NCBI RefSeq assembly: GCF_021134715.1
Contig: NC_060028.1
Coordinates: 2,812,501-2,876,500, forward strand
Direction of reading: 5' to 3'
DNA length: 64,000 bases
Source of the DNA: Daphnia pulex
Lineage: Eukaryota > Arthropoda > Branchiopoda > Diplostraca > Daphniidae
Shown piece after piece: positions 50,501 through 63,915 of this stretch. How positions within the stretch are numbered: position 1 is the stretch's first letter; the number at the start of each line of letters is the position of its first letter. Below the pieces are notes generated by a model. That model was not told the origin of the DNA, searched no databases, and worked only from the letters and a program-made list of their open reading frames with translations. Both the position numbers and the translations under genes were made by a program.

Positions 50501-53500
50501 TGACTCATATCACTCTCTCTTCCTCCTAGAGGGGCTGGTCAAATTTTTTCTTTTTATTTATTTCGAGAGAAAAAATCTTTTGGCTGTTGTTGCATGTAAA
50601 AAGAAAATTCTGTGTAATTTTAGACCACAAAAGTCAGTCAGAGACCCAGCAGAAGAATACAAGTGGGTGGAGTGAAAAGAAGAAAATGCAAAAGAGGAGG
50701 GTGGGAGGTTGATTCGTTTGCCACACGCGGCCATCTTGAATTTCAGATGACGTTCGGAATATAACGCACGTGGTTTTCCCCCCCATGCAAGAGGGTGTTT
50801 TCAAACTGAACATGTTCTTTTCTACTTTTTGATTCTTTTCAAACGAATATAATAAGGACGGTCGAACGGGTTTTCTCAACACATTATTCCCTTTTTTAAA
50901 AAAGAAAAACCTTTCTTTTGAAAGGTATATAATACAACACGAATCTAGTGCTGCACATAATAAAAATAGAGAATACGAAAAAGGCAGAGTCGTTAAAAAA
51001 ACGGCCATTTTTTTTCATTTTCGGCATCTTTTTAAAGCATTCCGATCGACTACTCGTTTAAAAATTGGCAGATATCGAATAACTTTTTTCGGTTCTGGTT
51101 CGTCGTCCGCTATATTCTTTTGGTCTATTCGAGAACTTGTGGAGCGGCGGCAGATCGTATCGTCTCGGTTCGCCCAAAATAAAAATGAGAAGAACCCTGG
51201 CAGAAAATCTATACGGTCACGCCTCTCTTTGGTTTGTGAAACTATTTTTTTAAAAATAAAGTTTGTTTGTCGGCTGAGATGTTATAGTGTTCCATCAAAC
51301 GAAAGTGACTTTATCAAACGGAAGTTATCTTTTTTAAAAAATACTATGTGTGCGGACATGTCGCTCTTAATTGGCTAAACGTCCGGCATGTTTCAGCCAC
51401 AGGTCAAAACGACTGTCACAAAAATATTTTAAAAAGATATGAAGGGTTCATACTGAGACCCCAAAAAACCGAAATAATATTCACCATGGGACATTTGGTG
51501 GGACAAAAGTCTGAAGAAGAAGAAAATAGACAAGAATCTTTTGTTCACTTATCATTCCGATCGAGATCGCGGACACAAGATCCAGCAGCATACGACGCCC
51601 CAGAAAGAAGAAAAACACCAACTGTGAACTGCTGGAACTTGGCTGGTCGGTTGCTCATATTTTTTCCCATCCAGGAGAATAAAGGGAAAACATTTCCCTT
51701 CTTCCCACTGAATAATCATTTTTTTTTAACCCTATAGGTACACACTGTGTGAGCTTGCGGTCGTTCAAGTTATTTTCAGGTTTGGAATTTTTGTGTGTAT
51801 GTGACAAACTTTAAAGAAAAGAAATAAACCAGTAGAAGATAATATAAAATGCACACAAAAGGCTTTTATTCCGAATGAAACCGCATTCCAATTATACAAC
51901 GGAATGATTTTCTTTGTTATATTTTATTAGAAACTCGTTTTTTCCAATAAACATCAGTGGATGCTGCTGTTGTACTTTTAATGGTCAACATTTTATTCTG
52001 TGAATCCCCCCCCCACCCCCAAAAAAAAATGATCTTGTTATTTTTTCAGTCGGAAAAAAGGTTTTTCTGTCAATTCAAAAGAGAGCTGGAAAAAAATAAA
52101 AATATCTATAACGTCAAAAACAGATTTGTGACAAGGGGACATCAGCCGGACACAATGCCAAGAATGTCCCCATAATAGTTTCACAGATTCTTCTTTTTTT
52201 CGAGGGTCGTATTTTTGCAAAAAGGGACGACAAAAAAAATGACAGCCTGAAAAAAAAAATATTTTTTCCATGGGAAAATGAAACATTTTGCAACGTGGGA
52301 AAAAAGGGTTTCTAGAACCCATCATAGGTATGTATAGGGGGTCTCTCTCTACCACCCGAAAAAATATTTTCGCTACCTTTTTTACACACACACACACATA
52401 AGACCCCCATATGCTTTTAAGAATGGCGAAATGTTGATGGTGGTCGTGCTGGAAATGTTAACTATTTTGTTTTCTTAAATGTTTGGGTGGTAAAAAAAAT
52501 CACTTATGAAACTGTGTGTCCTGGGGAAAAGGGCTAAAATTCTTTAACCATCTCATCCATTCATCATATTTTGTAAAAAAGGTATAATATAATATTTGCA
52601 TTACCTGGACGATGTATCATAAAATTGCAGGTGTCCAGTTCAAAACGAACTAGAGCAAAAAAATTTGTTTTTTTTTTTGCAGCATAAAAAGTGATCCTGT
52701 AATTTAGTTTAGTGCCAACTCCTCCCTTCCTAATAAAAACCATAGTCATATACATACGTAGTACCTTATATTATTATCTCAATAACATTCAGTTGCCCTC
52801 CCTCTCTGCACGTGTACGCTAAACTCTCCAATTTCCTGGACAATGTGATTACCCTTAGCAACTAAAACGCTTGACAAAGATGGAAGGAAACTAGTTTTTG
52901 GGACATACGACGTGATACGATCAAACATCCATTCATTATTTATTTCCAAAGTTCACAGTCGAATTTGAATATAAAAAAAAGAGTGAAGATTCAAACATGA
53001 TTGTGCAATGCTTAACAAAAATTACAAAAAAAAGGAATTTTTCAGGTTTAATTTATCTTTTTGTGTGTATACAACTAGGAGTCTTGAACGTGAAACTGGA
53101 TTGGTGAAGGTCAAGTCCACTTTGTTATTTTATTGGCAACAAAAGATTTCTTTGATCGGAGGACCGTGACCGGCAATGGAGAGACTCTGAGAAGAATGAA
53201 ATTAACGAACCTGCAAGCTGATGATGATGATGAAAAATAACTATCTGCTCACGGGCATATGAAAAAGACAGAAAATAAAAATATAGAGGCGCAACAGAGT
53301 TGCTGCCGGGATCAACAGCCGCTTCTTCCCAGCCCGGCGCTCAAGGAGAACGAGAAAAATAAAATAAAAAGAACGGACAAGTTTTTTTTCGTGATCAAAT
53401 GAGCGTGAAGAGGCCACTGAACGGTCGAGAGGTGAACGTCTTTTTTTTCCCGCCGAGATGGAGGTTCAACACTCTGCGATGGAGCAACCCACAAATTGTA

Positions 53501-56500
53501 TACATCTGGACATCTGGCGGAGGACTTTTGGTCCAACTCTTTTCTTCTTATCTCACCGACACCATCGCACACGAAAATATTCAAATCTTCTACAGGAATT
53601 AATTCCTGTAGTCTCGAGACAAGATGGAGAATGAAAAGCATCCCTTGTGTTCAGATATCCCTCCTCCCCTTCTATGCATAAAAGATATAAAAACGTGAAT
53701 AAAAATGTTGAAACTCATCACCTGGGGCAACGTGATTTTTCTCCCCCCACAGACGAAATCAAAGACACGCATAGAAACCCGAGAAAAGAGTTGAGACTCT
53801 GCCAAACAAAAGAAAATCAAAAACCCTCTTCTCTCTCACATAAAGTTGATTCCACCGAATTCATATTTCGGACTATCAATTACATTATTTTATACTTCTA
53901 TAATAATACTACACATTTTCACGAGTTGAAATGTATCCACATTTGTGGTTATATTTTCTCCGAACCGGAGAAATAAAGAATGTCAGTGCTGCAGCAGGTT
54001 GCTGATGTCAACCTTTCCGACGTCCATATATTATAAAAGCCTCTTCTTCTTCTTTCTCTGTGTGTTATGTTTGTATGACAGTTGGAGTTTTCCGGTAGCC
54101 TCTCACTCGAGTGAAAAGGGCAGCAGCCACTAGCAGATCTTTTTATAAACAAGAAACCACTCAGCCCAACATCTTTTCCAGACACGGCTCAAATGTACAA
54201 CAGCAGCAACACAGCCAGTGCGCGGTTATTTATTTCTCAGAGAGAGAACGAGGGGGGATAAAAACGAACAAAATAAAACACTCGAGAGAGAGAGAAAAAG
54301 AGGCCCACACCAACAACACACACACAGCCCAAGAGAGAATATAATGCGCTAAGAAGATGATGGATAACACATGGAGGTATAGATATATAATATTCATTTT
54401 TACACACTCGACAGAAGCGTTAGACATTCACGCCGAATATTTTTCTATACACAACATAAGAACCCCTTTTTTTGTCGAGTGATTTGGGATCAAGGTTAAC
54501 TTTTTTTTTTCCGAACGAGAACAATTCATAATAGAATATAGTAAAGAAGAGGGGGGTGGAGGAGAAGAATATTATAGATTTGAATGGCCCGGGCGATTAT
54601 TGTTGAGCCGTTTCTCTCCCCCTATAGAAAGTTCCGCTTAGTTATCGAAATACAAAAGCCGAGGGAATCACGGCCGATTCTATTGTCAAAGATTTTATTT
54701 TATTTTCCAGTAAGAAGAAGAAGAAGAAGAACTTCTTTTTTTTGTGAAAGGGATAGGACGACAATCGAACGGGTTGAGGCACTCAAAAGAGAATCGAGGC
54801 GAACCTTTTTTATTTATTTCTATATAACGTGGAAACAAGTTTTGGGGGTTTTTCGATAGACATTTTATTTATTTATTCTTTTCCAAGGCCGAATTTACGA
54901 CGACGTTGTGTGTTGTGTGTGTGTGGTGTTCGTGTTTGTTATGGTGGCGGTGGCGCTGGCGTTCGGCTGACTGGCGTGTTGCCAGGCGGAGATTTTTTTT
55001 TTTTTTTTTCAAAAAACGACCTGCCAACATTCGAAGGTTTTCTTTTATTCACAAAGACTTTTTTTCTCGGGATGATACGGTAGCTTTTAACTTTTTTTTT
55101 TAAAGAAAGAAATGTATAGGCGATTGGTAACGGATCCATCATAAATCGATCCGATTCGTTAGTTAATTGCTTCCTTCCACTAATAGTTTACGAAAAAAAA
55201 AAAAAGAAAAGAAAAACATCGACAGGGGGTCAACTCATTAAATCGACTCTTTTAGCTTTTTATTTCACCGATTTTAACGAAGATTATTTACGAGTTTTGA
55301 TGAGCGCACGACAGGGTGGGTCGCACCCGCCGCCATTCTCTCTGATTGGGTCAGTAGGTTTTTTTACTTAAAGAGAAAACGGGGGAAAAAGATATGAGAT
55401 TCAAATCAAGGCGTAGTTGACCAGCAAACCCCCATCAGCCCTGTAGTATATTTAAATGTGTACAAAATCTAAATGAACTGTTTTGACCTGGTCACAACAG
55501 ATAGTTAACTCATTTTACTGCACAGCAATTCAAATCACAAGTGAATTACAGACGTTAGTACAACAACTTTGCAATTACGCTCTTATATTTTCTCCTAAGC
55601 TTTTTTCTTTAAAAAAAAAATAAAAATAAAAATTTCCCCTAAACATTAGATGCGCGGGGCTGCTGAAGAAGAACACCCGTTGCTAGAGCTAATGGCTAGT
55701 TGGTTAGGGTCATTATTATATATCTCAACCCAATTTTTTGTTTTCCTCTTGAATCTTTTTTTTTTCTTCTTCTTCTTATTATCATTAATCTATTTTTAAA
55801 ACTGCCGACTTTGAACCCCCCCCCCCTGAAAAAAAATTCTCTTCCCCCCACCCGTTTACGTACATATTATATTTTCCTTAGGCCACAAAATAACGCGCGG
55901 TAGATTCAAGCGTCTGTTTGTTTTGGATATAGTAAACTCTGTTTCGCTTTTTTTACGAGCTCAGCTTTTTTTTCTTCTTCTTCTACCAGCCGCGCTCTCT
56001 TGTTGTAATGTTTCATGTTAATATGTATACGCTGGGGCCCCGGTCCTTTTAATAAACTCCATATACCGTCTATATGTACGGCCGCCGCCCGGCTACAGCT
56101 ATACAGCTCTTATGTTTGAAGCGTAAAAATGCCGCTTGTCAGCATGGAGTATATGGACTCGGCGCGTATATATATATTCCACCATGTAATGGGAGAGAGA
56201 AATAGATTGCCCTAATTATATACTGACTGGTGTAGTATATAGGGGAAAAAATGTTGAAGACCCGCGGAATTATTTCTGATAGTCATATCATCTATTAGTG
56301 TGTACATGTACGTGTGTGTGTGTGTGTATTAATTAAAACGTGGGATTTCTCATGTAAATAACACCATAAGCTTATTTTGGAAATTTCAAGTAATACATTG
56401 GATGTAATTTAAAAAAAAAAACAGACATTTGGTCAATTAAAGTATACTTTTTGGCAAAATACACATAATTACGAAATATTAAAATTTTAATGAAAGTATT

Positions 56501-56590
56501 GCACACCAAAGCACACACGGATGATGTAAAAAAAAAGAGACAAGGAATCAAAGGTACGTTTCGGCAATTGGCTGGCAACGATAATACAAT
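44530..56590. other. Intergenic DNA between CDK-inhibitor gene 2 and Pvr
   Basis: The first part is presumably the 3' UTR of CDK-inhibitor gene 2, with an end that could not be fixed. No gene is supported in the rest; frames are driven by T- and GA-rich runs. Simple repeats: CA at 47210-47224, CA at 52384-52398, AAGAAG near 54713-54731, GT8 at 56312-56327. AATAAA-type signals are many and uninformative. Confidence 0.6.
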
Positions 56591-56824
56591 GATATAATAT
56601 AAAAAAGGATTTTTATTAGATTTTTTCTTTTTTGCTTTGGCCACAAAGTGAAATGCATTGCGTGAAAAGGGAACACGTCCCGTGTTTTTTTACTACGTCA
56701 AGTCAAGGTGATACGAATCGTGAGACAACGACGACAAATAAAAAAATTACAAGTTCAACAGACATTTGAACAAATAAAAAGCGATAAGCTGTCGGCTGCG
56801 TAGATTACGCAAGAGAGAGAGATA
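56591..56824 (-). other. Probable 3' UTR of Pvr
   Basis: Non-coding sequence behind the stop codon. A minus-strand AATAAA signal (TTTATT on + near 56614) would end the transcript near 56590. Confidence 0.35.
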
Positions 56825-57308
56825 TCAAACGATCCTGGCGTTGTTTTTAGGGTTGGCGTAATGCGGTTCATCGTCCTCATTCCGGGTAGGTGGCTGTTGG
56901 CTAATGTTCATGTACAATTGATTGCCAATGACCTGCGAAGTGGCGGGTAGTGGTGGCTTCTTGGGGGATAGCGGAAGATCGTCCAGGTCGGAACACTTGA
57001 TCACAGGTGGGTTCTGGTAGTTGGGATTGGAGAAGCCGTTGACGTTGTTGACGGCGGGACCCGTTTGATGGTTGGAATGACTAGGCGACAATCGATTCAA
57101 CATCGGGTACATTTCCACGCTGTTGGGCGACTCTTCGTTGATCTTGCGCAATTTGGCCGGGAATTTGAATTCGTAATTGCTGGAATCCGACTGATTGTCA
57201 CTTTTGGGCGAAACTGGCGCGTTGTTGGTCATGAAAAGGTAGTCCTCGCCTGGAATCGTTCGTGTAGGCGAACCGATGCTAGTCATGGCCAAATAATCCG
57301 ACGATGGC
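56825..57308 (-). CDS. Pvr: Pvr last exon: cytoplasmic tail
   Basis: About 161 residues rich in Ser, Pro and Asn, without a fold. Tyrosine motifs: Y-L-A-M and Y-L-F-M (YxxM, PI3-kinase p85 type), Y-M-N-I and Y-A-N-P (YxN, Grb2/Drk type), adding to Y-L-S-M, Y-V-N-I and Y-A-N-I in the exon before. Stop at 56825-56827. Confidence 0.88.
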
Positions 57309-60300
57309 CTGTAAGTTCAAAAATGATAATCGAAATTTCAGAATTAAATTTTTTAAATTTTGTTTTTACCCGCTAATGTCATCCGCCATAATGTCCTGAG
57401 ACGGGATATTGGCATAAGTCGGTCTCAGCGGCATGGGTGAAGCTCCGCTGCCGATATTGACGTAATTGACCGGACACATCATACTCAAATAATCGGTCTG
57501 CGACTGCTTGGCGTTGTTGGACTCGACATAGGCGTCGTTCAAATCGATGTAGTGACGGCGAACGGAAACGTCCAGTTGCTCGCCCAGGGCTTCCGACAGC
57601 GTCAAGAAATCCGGCCGTTTGGTGGGGTCGTGCTCCCAGCAATCTTTCATGAACTGGTGAATCTTGTTGGGCGAATATTTCGGCTTGTCCATCCGATAGC
57701 CTTCCTGCAGCCGGATGAAAAATTGCTCATCCGCTTCCATTCCTTTGAAAGATGGTAAAAAAGTATAAAAAATTATCGGCACAGGAAATAGACATAAATG
57801 TTATCGTTGCAAAATTCCTTATTTTTTGTCTTATCATTTAAAATAAACTTGTTGGAACCATACTAATTGGGCCTACGTCAACACAGCTGCAAAGAGAAGC
57901 CAAAAAAAGAAGGAGGAGGATTTTCTAGGGGGAGAGAAAAAGGGGCGGTATATTCCCCATATTGGGATTACTTGGCACAATTGCTGTTGGAACTATACAC
58001 TCGAAAGATTCAAACAAACTGGATTTTCTTTTTGGTCAACAAAGAAAAATCAAGGGTCAGTTATTTTTCAAAAAAAGAAGAAATCAGAGAGATTGTGAGA
58101 AACCAAGTGAGATTTACCAATTCACAAATGAACTTACCCGGATAAGGAGTTTTTCCAAGTGAGAAAAGCTCCCAGAGGACGATGCCGAATGACCACACGT
58201 CCGACTGGGTCGAAAACACCCGATCGACGATCGATTCAATAGCCATCCACTTGACTGGCAAGGGTCCCTTTGAACAATCAAAATTGACCAACAATAGATT
58301 AGAGAGAGTTTGATGTATACTATACAGAGTGAGCCAAGCCGCCGTCAAACATTCTATATGACTCAAAAGGCGGCCCTTTTTCCAATGTATTACCTCTCCC
58401 TTTTTCTTGTAATTGCCAGAGCGATAGACTTCGCGCGCTAGACCGAAATCGGCTATTTTCACGATATTATTGTCAGCCAGGAGGACATTACGTGCTGCCA
58501 AGTCACCGTGAAGAATCTACAAAGAGCCAAAAAATGTCGACCACACGTTATTATAGACTGTGTATCGAATAGCCATTTATTGTGTGACGCAATTTGGGGT
58601 CTAACTGGGCGATCTATTCTTTTTAAATACCTTCCGACGGGCCAGATAGTCCATACCGCGGGCGATTTGAAAAGCCCAGCAGAGGAGGTCTCGAGTGCAT
58701 AAAGGCTGTTCCGGCAAATCGCGGTAATCGCCACGGTAATTCGACCTCCAAGGTGGATAAGGATGGTTGCCGGATGCGTTGGAAGGAATCGAAGTCAATG
58801 TGGGGTGTCCGTTGCTGTCCACTCCTTCAACCAAATCCGATTGTCTGCCTCCTAATAAATGGCGACCAAATTTCTTCATGCCCATCAAGTCGACCAGAAA
58901 TAATGAAACGAATAAATTTACCAGTTGGCGACATTGACAGGAAACTCATTTCAGTGGCGACAGTTGGTGACCCGCTGTTGTAGTCATTGCTGTCCGATTG
59001 CGATCGCATTGGACTCCGTGGCACTTGGTAGCCTCTCCTGTTAACCAAAAAATAATTCAATTTAATTCCATTTCATTTGGCCTGTGCACCGCACTTGGAA
59101 GTAATTGAAAACATACTGCGCTTCAGCGTCGACGAGCAGATCTGCTCCGATGGATGGATTGATGTAACCCCTAGCATCTACTTGATTGATGAAATTGCTT
59201 CGGTTACGTATCAGGTAATTCTGAATATTCCCGTAGCGACAATATTCGACAATCACCAGTAATTCGCCTGTGTATATACCGCGGAAATAAAGTTACGTCA
59301 TCAAGAAATCAACCGTGGTGTTGTAACTATTATTTTATACCTTTGGTCACGCTTTTCGTGCAAGCTCCAAGGACGTTGACCACGTTCAAATGGGAACCCA
59401 TATGAATCATAATTTTCAATTCTGACATCAAGGCTTTTAATCCAATCATGTTGCCATGAGAGCGGACCATTTTGACGGCCACCGTTGTCACCGTATCCAT
59501 TCCGTCAATTCCGGCAGCTTCCCCTTTAACCACTCTACCAAAGGCCCCCGCTCCCAATTGTTTGCCTTGAAAAATGTCGATTCGTTTAATTAATCATCGT
59601 CACGAAGCAGTTGGCAATTTAAACGGGGAAAACTCACCCAACTTGAGGCGATCGCGCGGGAATTCCCATCGTTTGTCGTAAGGCAACAACTCGGTTTGTT
59701 CGTCGATGGGCAGATCTGGATTGATGCTGTCCGGGTTCCCTTTGTCAAAGATGTCCAGTTGATTCGCCCGGAAGAATTCTTTGCGTTTCTAATAAAAAGC
59801 GGAACTTGATGAAATTCAAGTTTCAGGTTTATAAAGTTCAAATTACTTTGTCCTGGTGGATTCTCCTGGCCAAAACGACGATCAACACCAATACGATCGC
59901 AATGACAACGGCTATTGCGACAATGATTCCGGCGTGAATGGGTTTTTCACGAACTTCCACTAACATCGTGCGTTCATCTTCGCCTTTGATGCTCTTAAAA
60001 CGGCAGGTATACGAGCCAGCATGGCTTATATTGGCGTATCGAATGTACAGTGATGAACCAGACGTCGTTTCTGACACTCCTTCCGTTATAACAGTTCCGT
60101 AGTCCTGTTATGCAAACGTAAAGATTTACATGTAAAAATAAAACATAAGAATACTTGTATAGCTGTCATTACCTTAATCCATTCAGCTTTTGGGATCGGT
60201 AGGCCGTCAGCATAGCAATACAAATATAATTCGGTAAACTGATCGATTGATACTTCCGAATTAGAAGCATTGTGGATACGTGGAGATTGGCCAGCTATAG

Positions 60301-63300
60301 GAATTACGTAATTAAAATTTACAAATCACATTTGGTTTTTTTTAAGGTGAAATGATATACTTACAAATGATTTGAAAAGCAATTGAAGTGTTGAACGAAT
60401 CGTTCTCCAATGAAGTGGTTTGACAACTGTACGTTCCAGTGGCGGCTTTCGATATGTTCTGCCACATTAGCACCTCGACGTAAGAGTATTTGTTTAACTT
60501 ATTTGATAGTTCACCACCTAAGTAAAAGTTCAACATTTTATAGACACAGGCCTATCAAACCTAATTAAGCAAAAGTGTTACCTGGAGGTTTCTGGGAATT
60601 ATTAATTACAGACGTTTTCCCACTAGAGTCTGTCCACGACCAGGAAATCTGCTGCTTGAATTTCTGCAATAAAACGCCGCACGTCAAATTGAATTTCTCG
60701 CCGGCTACTGGGTTATTCGGATGGGATTTAATAAATTCCGTTCCGTTCGGATTGTCACCTGTTGATCATTTTTTGCACAAAGTTAATAAAACATTATCGG
60801 TTCCAAATCGGCAAAGAAAAATAAAATCTTACTCGATAAATCGCTGACAAATATTTGGACATAAGTTCCCTTCTCTTCGGGGCTTCCTGTGCTTCCCAGG
60901 CTATTGCGCGCAAAACATCGGTACTGACCTGCCACCCGAGCACGTCCTACCACCGACACCTTTTTCGTCTGAAAGTCAACCTTCGTGACTTTTACGTTTT
61001 CTTCGTTCACGGAATTTTTATCCTAACACAAACATAGAATTGAATTAATTTAACTGTTTTATAAGAATACTTTTAGAATATAGCTATATTTATTACTGAT
61101 CCAGAGGTTTGATTCAATGAAAGGGGTTTCCAATTTTCCGAGCACGGCCTTTGGGGGAGACATTCTCGAAAGAAAAGTTCGATCGTAGCCTCTGGGTAAG
61201 CTGTAATATGGCAGCTCAAATAGAACCGCTCATTTAAGTGGATCGCTTTACTTTGTGAATCGGAGTGAGCCTTCACCATTGGTTTGTCTATATATCAAAC
61301 GATTTACTGACGCATTTGAATGATGAATACAACAACTTACAACTCCCTTGGAAATAATTACCTTTGACTCGAAGGGTAAAGTTACGCGTATCTTCCACCC
61401 TGTTTGTGCGCACGGTAAGCAAATATTGACCGCTATCAGCCAGTCCAATCTCCTTAATCTCCAAAACTGTTCTCTTCAATTCGTCTTTGATAACGTATTT
61501 CGAACTTGTGTTTCGAATGATGTTTTCGCGGCTGCCTTTTGACCAGGTGATTTGCGGCTTGGGATAGGCTTCGTAAAATACGACCCATTTGATGGTCTCA
61601 TTGGCCGGCTGTTCCAAGTTCGACTGGAGTCCAAAATCGGAGATGTTAACGTACGACACGTCCTCACCTGCTCGAATTTAATCATAAAATTTAGACACAA
61701 GTGTACATATGTACAAAGAACTTTGAATTAAAATAAACAAAACTTGCCGTGAATTTTGATGAAAACCTTGGTCAATTCAAATTTACCGGTGTGGTCGATA
61801 GTTTGACACTCGTAATAACCTTCATCCTCTGCGGTAGCGTTGGCGACATTCAGCACTTGATGAGCGATTTGTTGCTCCATTCCTCCTACAATGCCCTTGT
61901 TAACGGACAGTTTTCCGGTACGAATGCGATGGCCCTGATAAATCAATTTGATCAAATGGTAAATTAATTCAACAAATAATGAACGTGTCGCGTGTCTATT
62001 AGTTTTCACTTACGTCAATTCCATCACGATGCGGTACGAACCATTTAAGGTCGATGGTTACTCCGGGATCGTAAGAAGCCGAGCAATTGAGTTGGAAATT
62101 ATCATGAAGAGCAATTTTGGTGGCAAATGCATCGTTGATGTGCGGTTTTGGAGCTCCAGCTGTTGCAGCTGTGATAAGAACAAAAAAATAACGTTTACAA
62201 TTCTGATAAAACGACAAAATCAATTGAAATTCGGAAAAATATTACACGTTCTATTAAGAGGTGAAGATCAATTGTTAATAAGTCTAGTAAAGAAAAAACA
62301 ATCCCATTCTATGATTTCCAAACCCAACCGTCTCCCCTTTAAACTTTTGGAAAAACCGAATTGACCGTATTACTTAGTCATTGTTTGCTTTTGGTTTTGA
62401 TTTTCTCTTTATATACGATGCCTTTGGAATACAAGCTTTTGAAAAAACGAGTGTCTAAATATAAACGCCATAGAATGGCTTTAACAATATGTCTTCAATG
62501 AACGGCGTCATGCATTACGAAAATGTCACGGGATTCTACACCCAACTATATACAGAAAATAAGTTGACAAAGAAGAATCTAAAGAAAGTTGAGACTCATC
62601 CTTGGGCATTTATAAATACCGTTAGGCACATACTTCTACATAGGCTATACATGATTGGCTACACTGAAATCTACTTAAAGGTGTGTTGTCTAATTTACTT
62701 GTTTTGATTTGCTGCGTCATGCGATTAGTAAAGCTCTAAAGAATAAAAGCGCAGCTTTTAAATGTCTATGAGAGCAAAGCAGGTTTCTTTTTGGCGCACT
62801 TGAACTTACGCTGAACTATTAGGAAGTAGGAGACTGTTTGGTTCTTATTGTTGTTGGTCCTAGCCAGGCATTCGTAGTAGCCGTGATCGTGCACCAACGA
62901 AGGGTTATTGATGGTAAAGCCCTCGTGTGGGTCGTAGGACCATTGGCTGTCTTCCAGCTCGACCTGTAACACATCACCCCACACATCCCACACACACATG
63001 TAATATAGAATTCCTCTTCCGGGTTCGTATTGACGAATACATAATCAAATTCTCAACTCATATAGCAGTGTAACATAAATATCTCTAATTAGTACTACCC
63101 ATGAACAGTTAAAATATTTTAAAAAATGTTTAGAACGATCAAGCCTTATCGGTGAACGTTAGTCTGCTGCTTAAATCTTGCAATCTATTTATCACCATGC
63201 ATCCGTTCCAAACTATTAAATTATGAAAGCCCCTTCAAAAAGCCGAGAAGCAACAAGCGTGAAATAAGCCAATCACCAAGGTGTGATTACACACATAGAG

Positions 63301-63915
63301 AGATAGATAGATATAAATGAAAAATATAAATAATGAATTGAGCAACATACGTTGAACCGATACAACGTAAGTAATCGTTTCATGCGAGGGAAAACTGGCT
63401 CCGTTTCGCCTGTACACAGCTGTGCATTGATACATGCCGGACATATCCACCGCCACCTCACTGACGATGAATCCTTCGTGCGGATTGTAGGACCATAAAT
63501 CAGGATCTGTCTGTGGGTTAATCTGTTGGGAAACGATGAACGGTGACATAGTCAAGACTTACAACAGAACAATCTACGTATAAACATGTATAACAAGACA
63601 AGCAAACAGCCCCAAGACTATGCGATGAATGATACAAGCCATCACTACGACCACTACTAAATGGACCAAAGCATCTAACCCGACTTTCAGCCAATCATTA
63701 TTAAAGCGCGGATGAAAATAACCCCCTTCTTTTTCTACAGCATATTCGATAGATATTACTAAACTGAATTGTTACCTCCAATCCATTGGGATCAAAAAGT
63801 GTTAGTTCCACCTTGGGACTGGTAGGTTTGCATGGAATAACTTCCCGGCTGGACTGGTGGGCTACAACGGTGACAATTCCCTCATCTCCAACGTTAACAA
63901 TCAAAAATGTTTCAT
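56825..63915 (-). CDS. Pvr: PDGF/VEGF-receptor-like receptor tyrosine kinase (3' part of gene)
   Basis: Exons in gene order: 63776-63915, then either 63351-63522 or 62810-62963, then 62014-62168, 61748-61934, 61362-61667, 61097-61287, 60833-61022, 60582-60758, 60365-60517, 60173-60294, 59847-60104, 59638-59788, 59341-59565, 59117-59267, 58922-59037, 58631-58851, 58394-58516, 58138-58267, 57370-57742, 56825-57308. All junctions keep frame, giving about 1335 residues; start and Ig1 lie beyond the right edge. Domains: Ig2 to Ig7, membrane helix (in 59847-60104), juxtamembrane, kinase with G-A-G-A-F-G loop, V-A-V-K lysine, long kinase insert, H-G-D-L-A-A-R-N catalytic loop, D-F-G, G-P-L-P-V-K-W, and a Tyr-rich tail. 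Seven Ig domains plus a split kinase is the VEGFR/PVR plan. Ligands would be PVF growth factors; roles in flies are blood-cell survival and cell migration. Confidence 0.93.
57370..59565 (-). CDS. Pvr: Pvr kinase-domain exons
   Basis: Seven exons. 59341-59565 carries the glycine loop L-G-A-G-A-F-G-R-V, catalytic lysine V-A-V-K and helix-C S-E-L-K. 59117-59267 carries the hinge [10 protein letters not shown]. 58922-59037 and part of 58631-58851 carry the Ser-rich kinase insert. 58394-58516 carries H-G-D-L-A-A-R-N and D-F-G-L-A-R-E-V-Y. 58138-58267 carries P-V-K-W-M-A-I-E-S and S-F-G-I-V-L-W-E. 57370-57742 carries the end of the C lobe with D-C-W and R-P. All residues needed for catalysis except the H-R-D arginine are present. 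Confidence 0.92.
62810..62963 (-). CDS. Pvr: Pvr alternative exon B: second half of Ig2
   Basis: 154 bases, about 51 residues. Contains W-S-Y-D-P-H-E-G-F and G-Y-Y-E-C, ending L-I-V-Q. Homologous to exon A along its length but different in the loops (about six residues shorter). GTAAGT donor, TGTTACAG acceptor. Confidence 0.85.
63351..63522 (-). CDS. Pvr: Pvr alternative exon A: second half of Ig2
   Basis: 172 bases, about 57 residues. Contains W-S-Y-N-P-H-E-G-F and the M-Y-Q-C cysteine strand, ending V-S-V-Q. Starts in phase 0 and ends in phase 1, exactly as exon B does, with GTATGT donor and CCCAACAG acceptor. Using A and B together would shift the frame. Confidence 0.85.
63776..63915 (-). 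CDS. Pvr: Pvr exon: first half of Ig2 (first complete exon in window)
   Basis: Enters in phase 2 and ends in phase 0 (G-L-E|). Encodes [13 protein letters not shown], matching the V/F-I-P-C-R-x-T/S-x-P strand of VEGFR Ig2, the main ligand-binding domain. Confidence 0.85.

Noticed and set aside
62029..62364. 111-residue plus-strand frame
   Set aside because: Overlaps a Pvr exon and its intron on the opposite strand; chance frame.
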